Of a DNA stretch of 64,000 nt, positions 8,826 to 18,405 are shown one piece after another. Location: NCBI GenBank assembly GCA_016218045.1, contig JACRFB010000060.1, forward strand, positions 24,343-88,342, written 5' to 3'. Made by a program: the position numbers and the translations under genes. This DNA is from Ignavibacteriota bacterium. Lineage in GTDB: Bacteria; Bacteroidota; Ignavibacteria; SZUA-365. The notes below the pieces were generated by a model, which saw nothing but the letters and a program-made list of their open reading frames with translations, had not been told where the DNA came from and did no database searches. Numbering within the stretch: the first letter of the stretch is position 1; each line of letters begins with the position of its first letter.

Positions 8826-10139
8826 ATGCGCGTCGCCTACTTCGACATCTTCGCGGGCATCAGCGGCGACATGACCGTCGGCGCCTTCCTCGGCGCGGGT
8901 GTCACACTCGAAGCGCTCCGCGCCGAGCTGGCCAAACTGCCCCTCACGGGCTACCGGCTCTCGGAAAGACGGATATTCCGGAGCATGATATCCGCAACAA
9001 AATTCGACGTGATCCTCGGTGCCGAGGACGATGCTTCCGGCGCCGGCAAACACGCGCATCCGGACGATCACGCGCATCCGGACGATCATGCCCATCAACA
9101 CGATCACGCGCATGCACACGATCACGCGCATGCACACGACCATGGGCATACACACGGAGGGGCGCGGGAAAAGGACCGCTCATATGTCGAGATCATACGC
9201 ATGATCGACGACAGCGCGCTGAACGATCGCGTGAAGGAGAAGGCAAAGGCGATGTTCCTCGCGATCGGCAAGGCCGAGGCGAAAATTCACGACACGACAA
9301 TCGACAAAGTGCACTTCCACGAGGTGGGCGCGGTCGATTCGATCGTCGACATCGTGGGCATTGCGATTTGCATGGATATACTCGGCATCGATCGTGTATA
9401 TTCGTCCCCTGTCCGCACCGGATCGGGCGGCTTCATCGAAACGCGGCACGGCACTATGCCGATCCCCGCGCCTGCGACACTCGAGATCCTGCGTGGCTAT
9501 CCGATCGAGCTGACGGCGGTGCCGTACGAAATGACCACTCCCACGGGAGCCGCGGTGGTGGCTGCGCTGTCGAGCGGCGTGCTGCAGGGCACGCAGCACA
9601 TGCGTGTCGAAGCGGTCGGATACGGCGCCGGCGGCCGCGACATTCCCGGCATGCCCAATCTGCTGCGTCTCATCGTCGGAACGCTTCCCGACAATTGGTT
9701 GGAAGAACACCTGCTCGTGGTGGAAACAAACATCGACGACATGAATCCGGAAATCTATCCCTATGTGATCGAGCGTCTGCTCGAATCGGGCGCGCACGAC
9801 GCGTACATCGTGCCCGTGGTCATGAAGAAGGGCAGGCCGGGACACCTCCTGAACGTCACCTGCTCGTCGGCCTCGCTCGACAGTGTGGTGCGTGTGCTCT
9901 ACGCCGAGACCACCACCTCGGGCGTGCGCGTACGCGAGGTGTTGCGCATGAAGCTGCCGCGCGACGTGCGTATCGTTCAGACGCGCTACGGCAGCGTCAC
10001 CGCGAAGGAAATACACCGGAGCGGACGCGCGGTTCTCGTTCCCGAATTCGAGGAGTGCCGCCGCATCGCGCGCGAGCACGGCATCCCGCTTCTCGACGTC
10101 TACAAACACATGGAGCACGACCTTGGCTCGATCGCGTAA
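8826..10139 (+). CDS. larC: nickel-pincer cofactor biosynthesis protein LarC
   Basis: 437 residues. LarC is the CTP-dependent nickel insertase that completes the nickel-pincer nucleotide cofactor of lactate racemase and related LarA enzymes. It begins with the family hallmark YFDIFAGISGDM, continues with KVHFHEVGAVDSIVDIVG, EMTTPTGAAVV and ETNIDDMNPEIYPYVIERL, and has the C-terminal RYGSVTAKE. Residues ~75-112 are a His/Asp-rich loop (repeated HAHPDD and HAHDHAH), typical of LarC and likely Ni storage. The gene is intact (no frameshift, unlike the split larC1/larC2 of lactobacilli). No larA, larB or larE is in the window. It ends 17 bases inside the next gene's predicted start. Confidence 0.95.
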   Translation: MRVAYFDIFAGISGDMTVGAFLGAGVTLEALRAELAKLPLTGYRLSERRIFRSMISATKFDVILGAEDDASGAGKHAHPDDHAHPDDHAHQHDHAHAHDHAHAHDHGHTHGGAREKDRSYVEIIRMIDDSALNDRVKEKAKAMFLAIGKAEAKIHDTTIDKVHFHEVGAVDSIVDIVGIAICMDILGIDRVYSSPVRTGSGGFIETRHGTMPIPAPATLEILRGYPIELTAVPYEMTTPTGAAVVAALSSGVLQGTQHMRVEAVGYGAGGRDIPGMPNLLRLIVGTLPDNWLEEHLLVVETNIDDMNPEIYPYVIERLLESGAHDAYIVPVVMKKGRPGHLLNVTCSSASLDSVVRVLYAETTTSGVRVREVLRMKLPRDVRIVQTRYGSVTAKEIHRSGRAVLVPEFEECRRIAREHGIPLLDVYKHMEHDLGSIA

Positions 10140-11439
10140 CATTCCCGCGGCCCGCCTCGCACTCGCGGTCTTCCTCGTGCTCGCTCCCGCGCTGCTCGCG
10201 CAGGACGACACACAGACACTCACCACGCCCGAGGTGCCCGAACCCATCCGCAAGGAAATCCTCGAGCAGTACTTCGACCAGTTCTCCTTTCTTTCGATAC
10301 TCTGGGAGCGGTACCGCACGGAAACCGCCATCGTGGGCAGTCTGCTGCTGCTGTCGCTTGTCGGCATGCGCAATTACGCGAAGAATCTCGCGAAGCAGGA
10401 ACAGCGCATCTACGACTGCATGCAGTCCAACGCCCTGATGATCTTCGACCGCTCGGGCCAGCTCCGGACCATGAACCGCGCGGCCAAACAACTGCTGGGC
10501 TTCGACGACTTCGTGTCGATGGACGAGGAGGCCTCTTTCTATCTGCGGAACGCTCCCACGTCCGAAATCCCCGACATCTTCGCCGAAGTGCGCCGCACCA
10601 ATCATGCGATCGAGCGCGAGATCATCTTCAACGCGGCCAAGATGATGAAGACCATCGTGGTGAAGGCCTATCCCGTGTTCAGCGAGAGCCGCCGACTCGA
10701 CGGATACATTCTCATGATCGCCGACATCACCGAGGCGATCGAGAAGGACCGCCGCGTCAACTGGTCGGGCGTCGCGCAGCACGTGGCCCACAAGGCAAAG
10801 ACGCCGCTCTCGACCATCACACTCACCGCGCAGCACCTCGAGATGCTGCTCAACGAGCAGGCCGTCAAGCCCGCTCCCGAGGTCACCCGCTTCCTCGACC
10901 GCATCGTGAGCGAGTCGCGCAAGCTGAATGAGATTGTGCACAATCTCACGCGTCTCGCGAACAAGGAACAGCTCAACCTGCTCCCCAACGACGTCAACGT
11001 CATCCTGCAGAATCTCGCGGACGAATACCGCGCAAAGGCGAGCAGCAACATCGAGATCCGCACCTCGCTGAACCGCATGTTGCCGCGCGTGGGTATCGAC
11101 ATCGCGCATTTCCCCGAGGCCATCGGAAACCTGCTCGACAACGCCATGCGCGCCATCGGGCCGCGCGAGGGACGTGTCATCATCGCCACCGCGATGGGGC
11201 AGTGGATCGACCGACCCGGCGAGTATGTCGAGATCACGATACAGGACACCGGCATGGGCATGGACGACGACGTGAAGAAGAGCATATTCCGGCCCTTCTC
11301 GACGCACAGCCAGGGAGGGACCGGCCTCGGACTCGTCATCGTGCAGAAAATCGTGCAGGAACATCACGGGGAAATTCTTTTCAACAGCACACCGGGCATC
11401 GGCACGACCTTCCAGATCCGCCTGCCCGCCATCATGTAA
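10123..11439 (+). CDS. membrane sensor histidine kinase with PAS-like domain
   Basis: 438 residues from a TTG start that overlaps larC by 17 bases, with GGAG 7 bases upstream. Signal-like hydrophobic N-terminus, short periplasmic stretch (to ~residue 65), a transmembrane segment (TAIVGSLLLLSLVG), then a PAS-like domain beginning IYDCMQSNALMIFDRSGQL. The H-box is VAHKAKTPLSTITLT (phospho-His at residue ~225). The ATPase part shows the N-box GNLLDNAMRAIG, DTGMGM and GGTGLGLVIVQKIV. It lies 4 bases before an NtrC-type regulator and is probably its cognate kinase; the TKxP-like H-box fits NtrB/AtoS-type kinases that pair with sigma54 activators. Confidence 0.93.
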   Translation: MARSRNIPAARLALAVFLVLAPALLAQDDTQTLTTPEVPEPIRKEILEQYFDQFSFLSILWERYRTETAIVGSLLLLSLVGMRNYAKNLAKQEQRIYDCMQSNALMIFDRSGQLRTMNRAAKQLLGFDDFVSMDEEASFYLRNAPTSEIPDIFAEVRRTNHAIEREIIFNAAKMMKTIVVKAYPVFSESRRLDGYILMIADITEAIEKDRRVNWSGVAQHVAHKAKTPLSTITLTAQHLEMLLNEQAVKPAPEVTRFLDRIVSESRKLNEIVHNLTRLANKEQLNLLPNDVNVILQNLADEYRAKASSNIEIRTSLNRMLPRVGIDIAHFPEAIGNLLDNAMRAIGPREGRVIIATAMGQWIDRPGEYVEITIQDTGMGMDDDVKKSIFRPFSTHSQGGTGLGLVIVQKIVQEHHGEILFNSTPGIGTTFQIRLPAIM

Positions 11440-11443
11440 GACG

Positions 11444-12814
11444 ATGAACAGCGAAAAACACACCATCCTGATCGTCGACGACGAAGAGGCCTTCTGCCAG
11501 ACCGTCGCCGAGATCCTCCAGCACATGGGGCACAAGACCATCATCCGCACCAATCCGGTCGAAGCCCTGCAACTCCTGCATGTGCAGAGCGTGGACCTCA
11601 TCCTGCTCGACATCATCATGGACGAGATGAACGGGCTCGAGGTGCTGACGCAGATCGTGCAGAACTGGCCCGAGATTCCCGTGATCATGATCACCGGCCA
11701 ATCCTACTCCGTACCTGTGGCCCTCGAAGCCGCAAAGAAGGGGTCGTACAATTTCCTGCCCAAACCGATCGACCTCGCCATGCTGAAGGAAAGCGTGCGC
11801 CAGGTGCTCGAATCGCGCGAACCCGCCGTGAGCGCCGATCTGGTGGACAGAATCCGCACGCTCGGATTTGTGTCGCAGAGTCCCGTCATTCACAAACTCT
11901 TCGCCATGGCCGAGAAGGTGGCCGCTACCAACGTGCCCGTGCTGATAACGGGCGAGAGCGGCGTGGGCAAGGAATTGCTCGCGCGGGCGATTCATCTCAT
12001 GAGTCCGCGGCGCGACAAGGAATTTGTGAAAGTGGACTGCGGCACGCTCACCGAGACCCTGCTCGAATCCGAACTTTTCGGATACGTAAAGGGGGCCTTC
12101 ACCGGCGCCTCGGGCGACAAGAAGGGATTGTTCGAAGTGGCCGACGGCAGCACCATCTTTCTCGACGAAATCACGAACACGACCGTCACGTTTCAGCAGA
12201 AACTTCTCTCGGTGTTGAACAGCGGCCGCGTGCGGCGCGTCGGCGATACGCGCGAGCGCGATGTAGACGTGCGTGTGATCAGTGCGACGAACCGGAGTCT
12301 GCCCTCCCTTATCGCGTCGAACGAATTCCGCGACGACCTCTACTACCGGCTCAACAAGTACGACATCCACGTGCCTCCTCTGCGCGAGCGTCGCGAGGAC
12401 ATTCCCGTCATCGCCCGGCACCTGCTCTCGAAGGCCTGTGCCGAGCATAAGCTCATGAAGCACTACTTCACGCCCGCCGCCCTGGAATTGTTGCAGAAGA
12501 ACGAATGGCGCGGCAACGTGCGCGAGCTCGACAGCGTGGTCACAAAACTCGCCATCTTCGCCGAGGCCGAGGAGATCGACATCGCGACGGTGGGTCATGC
12601 CCTCAAGGCCGAAGGGCAGGGGAGCGCGACGTTCAAGGTGGATCTGCGTCCGCTCATGGACCAGGTAGAGGAGTTCGAAAAGCAACTCATCATGGAATCG
12701 CTGCGTGCCAACGGCGGCAATCAGACGCGCGCCGCGGAACAGCTCGGTGTCGAGCGCACGAACTTCGTCAAAAAGATGCGGAAACACGGGCTGCAGAAGG
12801 ATGACTTTGCGTAA
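11444..12814 (+). CDS. sigma54-dependent NtrC-type response regulator
   Basis: 456 residues. The N-terminal receiver has IVDDEE and the phospho-acceptor in LILLDIIMDEMNG, with the conserved Lys in FLPKPID. The central AAA+ domain has Walker A GESGVGKE, the sigma54-contacting loop GAFTGAS and Walker B GSTIFLDEI. The C-terminal Fis-type helix-turn-helix is ANGGNQTRAAEQLGVERTNFVKKM. It should activate sigma54 promoters when phosphorylated by the upstream kinase. Targets are not visible; no clear GG-N10-GC site stands out nearby. Followed by repeats and a tRNA gene. Confidence 0.96.
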   Translation: MNSEKHTILIVDDEEAFCQTVAEILQHMGHKTIIRTNPVEALQLLHVQSVDLILLDIIMDEMNGLEVLTQIVQNWPEIPVIMITGQSYSVPVALEAAKKGSYNFLPKPIDLAMLKESVRQVLESREPAVSADLVDRIRTLGFVSQSPVIHKLFAMAEKVAATNVPVLITGESGVGKELLARAIHLMSPRRDKEFVKVDCGTLTETLLESELFGYVKGAFTGASGDKKGLFEVADGSTIFLDEITNTTVTFQQKLLSVLNSGRVRRVGDTRERDVDVRVISATNRSLPSLIASNEFRDDLYYRLNKYDIHVPPLRERREDIPVIARHLLSKACAEHKLMKHYFTPAALELLQKNEWRGNVRELDSVVTKLAIFAEAEEIDIATVGHALKAEGQGSATFKVDLRPLMDQVEEFEKQLIMESLRANGGNQTRAAEQLGVERTNFVKKMRKHGLQKDDFA

Positions 12815-12881
12815 TCAAACACATGGGAACCAGGAACTGGGTGGATGCGATGTTTCCGCAACAGGCTGATGGCTTGAATTT

Positions 12882-12916
12882 CAGAATCCAGAATCCAGAA
12901 TTCAGAATCCAGAACA
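12882..12916. repeat. short tandem repeat (CAGAATC / CAGAATT)
   Basis: Five or so 7-8 base units CAGAATC(C) immediately before the longer array. Confidence 0.8.
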
Positions 12917-12918
12917 TT

Positions 12919-13115
12919 TCCTAGTTCCTAGTTCCCAGTTCCTAGTTCCCAGTTCCTAGTTCCCAGTTCCTAGTTCCTAGTTCCTAGTTCCTAGTTCCCA
13001 GTTCCCAGTTCCCAGTTCCTAGTTCCTAGTTCCTAGTTCCCAGTTCCCAGTTCCCAGTTCCCAGTTCCCAGTTCCCAGTTCCCAGTTCCCAGTTCCCAGT
13101 TCCCAGTTCCCAGTC
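12919..13115. repeat. heptanucleotide tandem repeat array (CCTAGTT / CCCAGTT)
   Basis: About 28 units of 7 bases, alternating TTCCTAG and TTCCCAG forms and ending just before the tRNA-Gly promoter. Same family as the 2.3-kb array. Together with the short array before it, it fills most of the 350-base gap downstream of the NtrC-type gene. Confidence 0.95.
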
Positions 13116-13123
13116 CAGATCAC

Positions 13124-13154
13124 TTGCATTCGTCCAACGAGGATTTTATATTTG
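13124..13154 (+). promoter_or_regulatory. predicted tRNA-Gly promoter (TTG-N20-TATATTTG)
   Basis: TTG at 13124-13126 and TATATTTG at 13147-13154, 20 bases apart. The downstream element is a perfect TAnnTTTG, the Bacteroidota -7 consensus. The mature tRNA begins 11 bases after it. Confidence 0.6.
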
Positions 13155-13164
13155 TAAACCCTCT

Positions 13165-13240
<76 letters not shown>

Positions 13241-13244
13241 CAGA

Positions 13245-13273
13245 CCCTCCAAACCGGAGGGTTTTTCTTTTTT
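13245..13273 (+). terminator. rho-independent terminator of tRNA-Gly
   Basis: Stem CCCTCC / GGAGGG with a 5-base loop (13245-13261), followed by TTTTTCTTTTTT. Confidence 0.85.
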
Positions 13274-13306
13274 ATTGCCAATTCGTTGCAGCACAGCCTG
13301 GTTCCT

Positions 13307-13338
13307 GTAGCAAGGTAGCAAGGTAGCAAGGTAGCAAT
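13307..13338. repeat. octanucleotide tandem repeat (GTAGCAAG)
   Basis: Four consecutive 8-base units GTAGCAAG; a different unit from the flanking TTCCTAG arrays. Confidence 0.85.
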
Positions 13339-13375
13339 GTGGCAACTCCCAACTCCCCCGTCCCTCGTCCCCTCT

Positions 13376-13464
13376 CCTAGATCCAAGTTCCTAGATCCAA
13401 GTTCCTAGTTCCAAGTTCCTAGTTCCTAGTTCCTAGTTCCTAGTTCCTTGATCCTAGATCCTAG
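13376..13464. repeat. heptanucleotide tandem repeat array (TTCCTAG / ATCCTAG / ATCCAAG)
   Basis: Units of 7 bases running into the 3' end of the convergent PAP2-like gene, whose TAG stop (13461-13463) is part of a CTAGGATC unit on the minus strand. Confidence 0.92.
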
Positions 13465-14408
13465 AAGCTCCTTCCTTCTCGAAGTCGCGCCAGCCACGCG
13501 CCCAGCCAGAGAGTGAGAAAGACAAACACCGCGCCGGCCAGCAGATCCACAACATAGTGGTAGCGCAGATACACCGTGGCGAAGATCAGGAGCGATCCTG
13601 TCACTGCGAGCGGCCAGCGCGATCGCGCGCGCGTGCGGAAGGCGAGGATGATGACGAGCAGTGTCATCTGCGTATGCCCGCTCGGGAAACAGTCGCGTTG
13701 CACCACCTTTTCGGGATCAGGTGTGCCGGGTGGAATCGATTCGCCTGTGTTCGTCATCTCGCGTAGATACGAAGTGACAAACAGGCCGGGCAGTTCTGCC
13801 TCCGTTCTTTCAAAATCGTGCAGGGTGAAACGCGGGCCTATGGCAGGCAGGCCCACGTATCCAAAATAGGAGAGGAAAAATCCAAGAATGGTGATGAAGA
13901 TCACGTTGCGCGAAGCGTCGAAGCGTCCCGAGCGGTGCAGGTCTGCCGCAAGCACGACGGGCAGGAAGTAGAAAGTGCCGTAGGCGATCTGCAGGATTTC
14001 CGTCAGCAGTGGATGTGCAAGTGCGGCGAGCACGTGTGTCGGATCAGTGCCAAAAAGCCAGCGGTCGGCGGCGATGAGCAGGTAATCGTAGTCGTGCGGA
14101 TGCAGGGCGGGGCCGATGAAATACACTTCCTTGAACGCCAGAGGTATCAGCAGCATACGCGCGTACCCGTGCGCGAGCTTCCAGCCCGCGTGGCGTTTTT
14201 CCACGAGGCGTGCTGCGGCGAAAACGGCGATGATCACGGCAATGTTGACGGCCGTGTACAGGCCCCACAGCGGGATCGATGCCGCGCCTGCAATCAGACC
14301 CGCGGTGAGGATCAGGAAAAAGACAACGATGACGGAGTCGAGTATGTCGAGACGGGCGAGATGGGCTTTCATGGGGAGGACGGGAAGGATGCGGACTCCG
14401 CCGTTCAC
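13461..14408 (-). CDS. PAP2-superfamily membrane phosphatase (inositolphosphotransferase-like)
   Basis: 315 residues from a GTG at 14408 that overlaps the rsmA stop (GTGA); an internal ATG at 14372 is an alternative without a visible ribosome-binding site. About six hydrophobic segments. The PAP2 motifs are KEVYFIGPALHP in a loop, the catalytic FPSGHTQM (~residues 243-250) and RYHYVVDLLAG (~285-295), whose His acts as nucleophile. The layout resembles the PAP2_3/AUR1-like group that transfers or removes lipid phosphate head groups at the membrane. Likely translationally coupled to rsmA. The stop codon is supplied by the tandem repeat downstream. Confidence 0.85.
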   Translation of the reverse strand: MNGGVRILPVLPMKAHLARLDILDSVIVVFFLILTAGLIAGAASIPLWGLYTAVNIAVIIAVFAAARLVEKRHAGWKLAHGYARMLLIPLAFKEVYFIGPALHPHDYDYLLIAADRWLFGTDPTHVLAALAHPLLTEILQIAYGTFYFLPVVLAADLHRSGRFDASRNVIFITILGFFLSYFGYVGLPAIGPRFTLHDFERTEAELPGLFVTSYLREMTNTGESIPPGTPDPEKVVQRDCFPSGHTQMTLLVIILAFRTRARSRWPLAVTGSLLIFATVYLRYHYVVDLLAGAVFVFLTLWLGAWLARLREGRSF

Positions 14409-15208
14409 AGGCGCAGTCCCGCGTCGTGAAGCGCGTTTGTCACTATGATGAAGTCGTCAAGGGCGAGCTGTTCGGCGCGCGCCTGCAGATACGGGATGAC
14501 GGCCTTAGGCGCGGTGGCCGCCTCGAGACCGATATCCTTCAATGCGTTCGACAGGATTTTCCGGCGCTTCCCGAAGGCGGCCCGCACGACGCGACGCAGC
14601 AGCTCGGGATCGTGCACACGCGCGAGCTGTGTTTCGTGAAAGGTGAAATGCATCACGGCCGACCAGACCGCGGGCCGCGGTCGGAAAACATTGGGCGAGA
14701 CGGGCATGGCGATGCGCGCGTCGGCGTGCAGCCGCGTCATGACGCTGAGTATCCCGTATTCCTTGCTGTTCGGATTTGCCGCGATGCGCTGCGCCACCTC
14801 GCGCTGCATCATGAAGACGCAGTCGCGCACCGACGCGTGCGAGGCGAACATGTGAAACAGGATCTGGCTCGTGATGTTGTAGGGCAGATTGCCGAGTACG
14901 CGCAAGGGCGCGCCGGCGGATGCCGCCAGCGGCGCAATATCGGTCTCGAGCACGTCGGCATGTATCACCTCGATGCGCGGCTCGCCCGCGTATCGTGCTC
15001 GCAGTTCCTCGACCGCGCGCCCGTCAATTTCGAGCGCAAGAATGCGGTGCGCAGGTGTGGCGAGCAGCAGATCCGTCAGTGCGCCCGGACCGGGCCCGAT
15101 CTCGAGCACCGTGTCGGACTCACACACGTCGAGCAGCGCGACAATGTTGCGCGCGATGTTGGCATCGCGCAGGAAATGCTGTCCCAGCGACTTTTTCGGC
15201 GTGAACAT
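14405..15208 (-). CDS. rsmA: 16S rRNA dimethyladenosine transferase
   Basis: 267 residues (also called KsgA). Dimethylates the two adjacent adenosines near the 3' end of 16S rRNA during small-subunit maturation, using SAM. Starts with the family sequence KKSLGQHFLRD; SAM-binding motif VLEIGPGPGALTDLLL (~residues 35-50); catalytic motif NLPYNITSQILFHM (~residue 107), of the NLPY type for N6-adenine methylation. The ATG at 15208 fits the family N-terminus; the longer frame to 15289 would overlap the divergent era promoter. Confidence 0.96.
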   Translation of the reverse strand: MFTPKKSLGQHFLRDANIARNIVALLDVCESDTVLEIGPGPGALTDLLLATPAHRILALEIDGRAVEELRARYAGEPRIEVIHADVLETDIAPLAASAGAPLRVLGNLPYNITSQILFHMFASHASVRDCVFMMQREVAQRIAANPNSKEYGILSVMTRLHADARIAMPVSPNVFRPRPAVWSAVMHFTFHETQLARVHDPELLRRVVRAAFGKRRKILSNALKDIGLEAATAPKAVIPYLQARAEQLALDDFIIVTNALHDAGLRL

Positions 15209-15245
15209 GGGGCAAGATACGCAAGTGCGCCGAATTGCCCGCGCC

Positions 15246-15276
15246 TTTGCTCGTCGCCCGATTCCGCGTAACTTGC
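15246..15276 (+). promoter_or_regulatory. predicted era promoter (TTTG-N19-TAACTTGC)
   Basis: TTTG at 15246-15249 and TAACTTGC at 15269-15276, 19 bases apart, in the rsmA/era intergenic region. The downstream element is identical to the one before pyrF. Confidence 0.5.
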
Positions 15277-15318
15277 GGAGACTGTACACTTCTCCATAAT
15301 CCCGGACCCGGCGCGATA

Positions 15319-16233
15319 ATGACTGAGCTGAACGACACCCCCTTCCGCTGCGGCTATGCGGCCATCATCGGCGAACCGAACGCGGGCAAGTCCACGTTCA
15401 TCAACGCCGTGCTCGGCACGCGCCTCTCGATCGTGACGTCGAAGCCGCAGACGACGCGCCGCCGCATCCTCGGTTTTCACAACGGCGACAATCATCAGGT
15501 GCTGTTTGTGGATACACCAGGCCTGGTGAATCCCGCGTACGCGCTGCAGCGTTCGATGCTCGAATCGGCCAAACGCGCGATGGAGGAGGCCGACGTGCTT
15601 CTCGTCATCATCGACGCGCCGCGCGCGATAGAACGCAACGAGGTTCTGCCCGAAATGCTGGCGCCACTGCTCGCCGCTTCGACTCTCCCCGCGGTGGCGG
15701 CCATCAACAAAGTGGACCGCATCACCGACAAGATGGAACTGCTCCCCCTGATGGAGAAACTGCTCGCGGCGCATCCCTTCAAGGCGGTCGTGCCCATATC
15801 CGCGCTCGAGAACGACGGCGTCGACGCAGTGATCGCCGAACTGGTGCCGCTGCTGCCCGCGCATCCGGCCCTGTATCCCGACGATGTGCTCAGCGACCAG
15901 CCCGAACGCTTTTTTGTCAGCGAAATAATCCGCGAAAAAATCTTCGAGACCTTCCGTCAGGAGGTGCCGTACGCAACCGAGGTCTTCATCGCGGAATACA
16001 CGGAAAAGAACGGCGTGGACGTGATCGCCGCCGACATACTTGTCGAGCGTGAGAGCCAGAAACGCATACTCATCGGCAAGGGCGGATCGGCGATCAAGGA
16101 CATCGGCACGCGCGCGCGCGTCGACATCGAACAGTTTCTCGACCGCAAGGTGTACCTCGAACTGCACGTGAAGGTGCGCGAGGGCTGGCGCAACAACAGC
16201 GAGTGGGTGCGGCGTCTGGGCTACGACCTATAA
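15319..16233 (+). CDS. era: GTPase Era
   Basis: 304 residues, normal length. Ribosome-assembly GTPase that binds the 3' end of 16S rRNA, next to the site modified by the divergently encoded RsmA. G1 GEPNAGKS (18-25), G3 DTPG, G4 NKVD; C-terminal KH domain with RILIGKGGSAIKDIG (~residue 250), ending in WVRRLGYDL. The start at 15319 was chosen because earlier in-frame codons overlap the promoter. Followed after 39 bases by the asparaginase-like gene in the same direction. Confidence 0.97.
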   Translation: MTELNDTPFRCGYAAIIGEPNAGKSTFINAVLGTRLSIVTSKPQTTRRRILGFHNGDNHQVLFVDTPGLVNPAYALQRSMLESAKRAMEEADVLLVIIDAPRAIERNEVLPEMLAPLLAASTLPAVAAINKVDRITDKMELLPLMEKLLAAHPFKAVVPISALENDGVDAVIAELVPLLPAHPALYPDDVLSDQPERFFVSEIIREKIFETFRQEVPYATEVFIAEYTEKNGVDVIAADILVERESQKRILIGKGGSAIKDIGTRARVDIEQFLDRKVYLELHVKVREGWRNNSEWVRRLGYDL

Positions 16234-16272
16234 ACGGATACACGGATCCGAAATTACGTACTGGAGGAAGTC

Positions 16273-17343
16273 ATGAAGGGGTCGGATCGGCGTCACTTTC
16301 TTGTTTCACTCGCCGCACTCGGCGCGGGTGCGGCACTGCGGCCGCGCGATGCAGCCGCGGCGTTGAATCGCGCGGCAGGTGGCGCGTCGATGATCGCGGT
16401 GGCGAGCGGCAACGGCCTTGGCGCCACGGCGAAAGCGATGGAACTGCTGCGCGGAGGAGCCGACGCTCTCGACGCCGTCATCGCGGGAGTGAATCTTGTG
16501 GAGGACGATCCCAAGGACGAGACGGTCGGACTCGGCGGTCTGCCGAACGAGGATGGCATTGTGGAACTCGATGCCTGCGTCATGCACGGTCCGACGGGCC
16601 GCGGTGCGGGTGTGGCCGCACTCCGCAACATCCGCAATCCCTCCAAGGTCGCGCGCCTTGTCATGGAGCGCACCGACCACGTCCTGATCGTCGGAGAGGG
16701 CGCGCTGCGATTTGCCCGTGCGCACGGCTTCGCCGAGGAGAATCTGCTCACCGACTCCTCCCGCCGCAAGTGGCTCGCATGGAAGGAGCAGCTCAATCGC
16801 GAGGACGACTGGCTGCCTCCGCACGACGTCGATACGCAGGACATCGGCGGCGTGATGAAACGCATCGACCGACCGACCGGAACCATCAACTGCCTCGCGC
16901 TCGACGCGAAGGGGAACATCTCCGGGTGTACCACGACGAGCGGCCTGGCATTCAAGATCCCGGGACGTGTGGGCGACAGTCCCATACTCGGCGCGGGCCT
17001 CTATGTCGACAATCAGGTGGGGGCCGCGGGATCAACGGGCCGCGGCGAGGCGAATCTGCTTGCCTGCTCGAGTGTGATCATCGTGGAGCACATGCGGCTC
17101 GGTGCCACGCCCGAGGAGGCCTGCCTGCGCGCATGCACACGTATTGCCGATATGACACGTATGCGGCGGCTCAAGGATGCGTCGGGACGGCCGTCATTTA
17201 ACGTGCGTTTCTACGCGATTGACATTCGCGGCCGCAGCGGCTCGGCCAGCATCTGGGGTCCGGGCCAATACGCCGTCAACACGGGCGAGGCGGTGTCGCG
17301 CCACGCCGAGTCGGCCTACCTCTACAAACGACCCGCGAAATAA
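16273..17343 (+). CDS. Tat-exported N4-glycosylasparaginase/asparaginase-like Ntn hydrolase
   Basis: 356 residues, preceded by GGAGG. The N-terminus has the twin-arginine pattern [18 protein letters not shown], so the protein is probably exported folded by Tat. The body matches the L-asparaginase_2/aspartylglucosaminidase family: [49 protein letters not shown], then the autoprocessing site [11 protein letters not shown], in which Thr204 would become the N-terminal nucleophile of the beta chain, then [15 protein letters not shown]. It would cleave GlcNAc-Asn or beta-aspartyl bonds, plausibly for periplasmic glycopeptide recycling. Eleven bases before ruvB. Confidence 0.9.
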   Translation: MKGSDRRHFLVSLAALGAGAALRPRDAAAALNRAAGGASMIAVASGNGLGATAKAMELLRGGADALDAVIAGVNLVEDDPKDETVGLGGLPNEDGIVELDACVMHGPTGRGAGVAALRNIRNPSKVARLVMERTDHVLIVGEGALRFARAHGFAEENLLTDSSRRKWLAWKEQLNREDDWLPPHDVDTQDIGGVMKRIDRPTGTINCLALDAKGNISGCTTTSGLAFKIPGRVGDSPILGAGLYVDNQVGAAGSTGRGEANLLACSSVIIVEHMRLGATPEEACLRACTRIADMTRMRRLKDASGRPSFNVRFYAIDIRGRSGSASIWGPGQYAVNTGEAVSRHAESAYLYKRPAK

Positions 17344-17354
17344 ACGGATACTCA

Positions 17355-18404
17355 ATGCCGAAATCCAGACATACCGACCTCTCCGCACCGGATCCGAACA
17401 TCGAAGATCGCGAACTCGACCGCGCGTTGCGGCCCGCGCGTTTCGGTGACTTCGAAGGCCAGCGCAAAATCGTCGACAACCTGCGCGTCTTTATTCAGGC
17501 GGCGCGACAGCGCGGTGAAGCCCTCGATCACGTGCTCCTGACAGGTCCGCCGGGACTCGGCAAAACAACACTCGCGCACATCATCGCGAATGAAATGGGA
17601 TCAACGTTGAAAATGACATCCGGACCCGTCCTCGAAAAACCCGGCGATCTGGCAGGGTTGTTGACCGGACTCGAGGCGGGCGACGCGTTGTTCATCGACG
17701 AGATACACCGCCTTTCACCTGTTGTCGAGGAGTACCTGTACTCGGCGATGGAGGACTACATGCTCGACATCATGATCGAGAGTGGTCCGAGTGCGCGCAG
17801 TGTGCGCCTCGAGCTCCGGCCTTTCACACTCATCGGCGCGACGACACGCGCTGGTCTGCTCACCTCGCCATTACGCGCGCGTTTCGGCATCACGAATCGT
17901 CTTGACTATTACAACGCCGACCAACTGCGGCACATCGTCGTGCGTTCGGCGCGCATCCTGGGCATCGGCATCGACGAGGCGGCGGGCGCGGGCGAGATTG
18001 CGCGGCGTTCACGCGGCACGCCGCGTATCGCGAACCGACTGCTCAAACGGGCGCGTGATTTTGCGCAGGTACAAGGCGACGGCGTGATCACGCGCGAGAT
18101 CGCCGACATCGCGTTGAACGCGCTCGAAGTGGATGAGAAAGGACTCGACGACATGGACAAGCGCATCCTCGCCTGCATCCTTGAAAAGTATCATGGCGGA
18201 CCCGTTGGCCTCAACACGCTCGCCATCGCGGTCGGCGAAGAACCCGGCACCATCGAGGAAGTCTACGAACCCTATCTCATTCAGGAAGGATATCTGCAGC
18301 GCACCCCACGCGGCCGCGAATTGACCGGCCTCGGGTATGCTCTCTTTGGCAAGAAGCGCCGCAGAACCGGGCAGGAGGAACTTCCGCTTGAGGAGACGGA
18401 GTGA
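17355..18404 (+). CDS. ruvB: Holliday junction branch migration helicase RuvB
   Basis: 349 residues. AAA+ motor that drives branch migration with RuvA. N-terminal [19 protein letters not shown]; Walker [10 protein letters not shown]; Walker [10 protein letters not shown]; sensor 1 region [21 protein letters not shown]; arginine-finger segment; C-terminal winged helix ending [13 protein letters not shown]. No ruvA or ruvC is adjacent. lptC starts one base after its stop, so they are co-transcribed. Confidence 0.98.
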   Translation: MPKSRHTDLSAPDPNIEDRELDRALRPARFGDFEGQRKIVDNLRVFIQAARQRGEALDHVLLTGPPGLGKTTLAHIIANEMGSTLKMTSGPVLEKPGDLAGLLTGLEAGDALFIDEIHRLSPVVEEYLYSAMEDYMLDIMIESGPSARSVRLELRPFTLIGATTRAGLLTSPLRARFGITNRLDYYNADQLRHIVVRSARILGIGIDEAAGAGEIARRSRGTPRIANRLLKRARDFAQVQGDGVITREIADIALNALEVDEKGLDDMDKRILACILEKYHGGPVGLNTLAIAVGEEPGTIEEVYEPYLIQEGYLQRTPRGRELTGLGYALFGKKRRRTGQEELPLEETE

Positions 18405-18405
18405 C

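Noticed and set aside
9180..12787. Long minus-strand frames opposite larC, the kinase and the NtrC-type gene
   Set aside because: Mirror frames of strong sense genes with clear motifs; no supported starts or domains.
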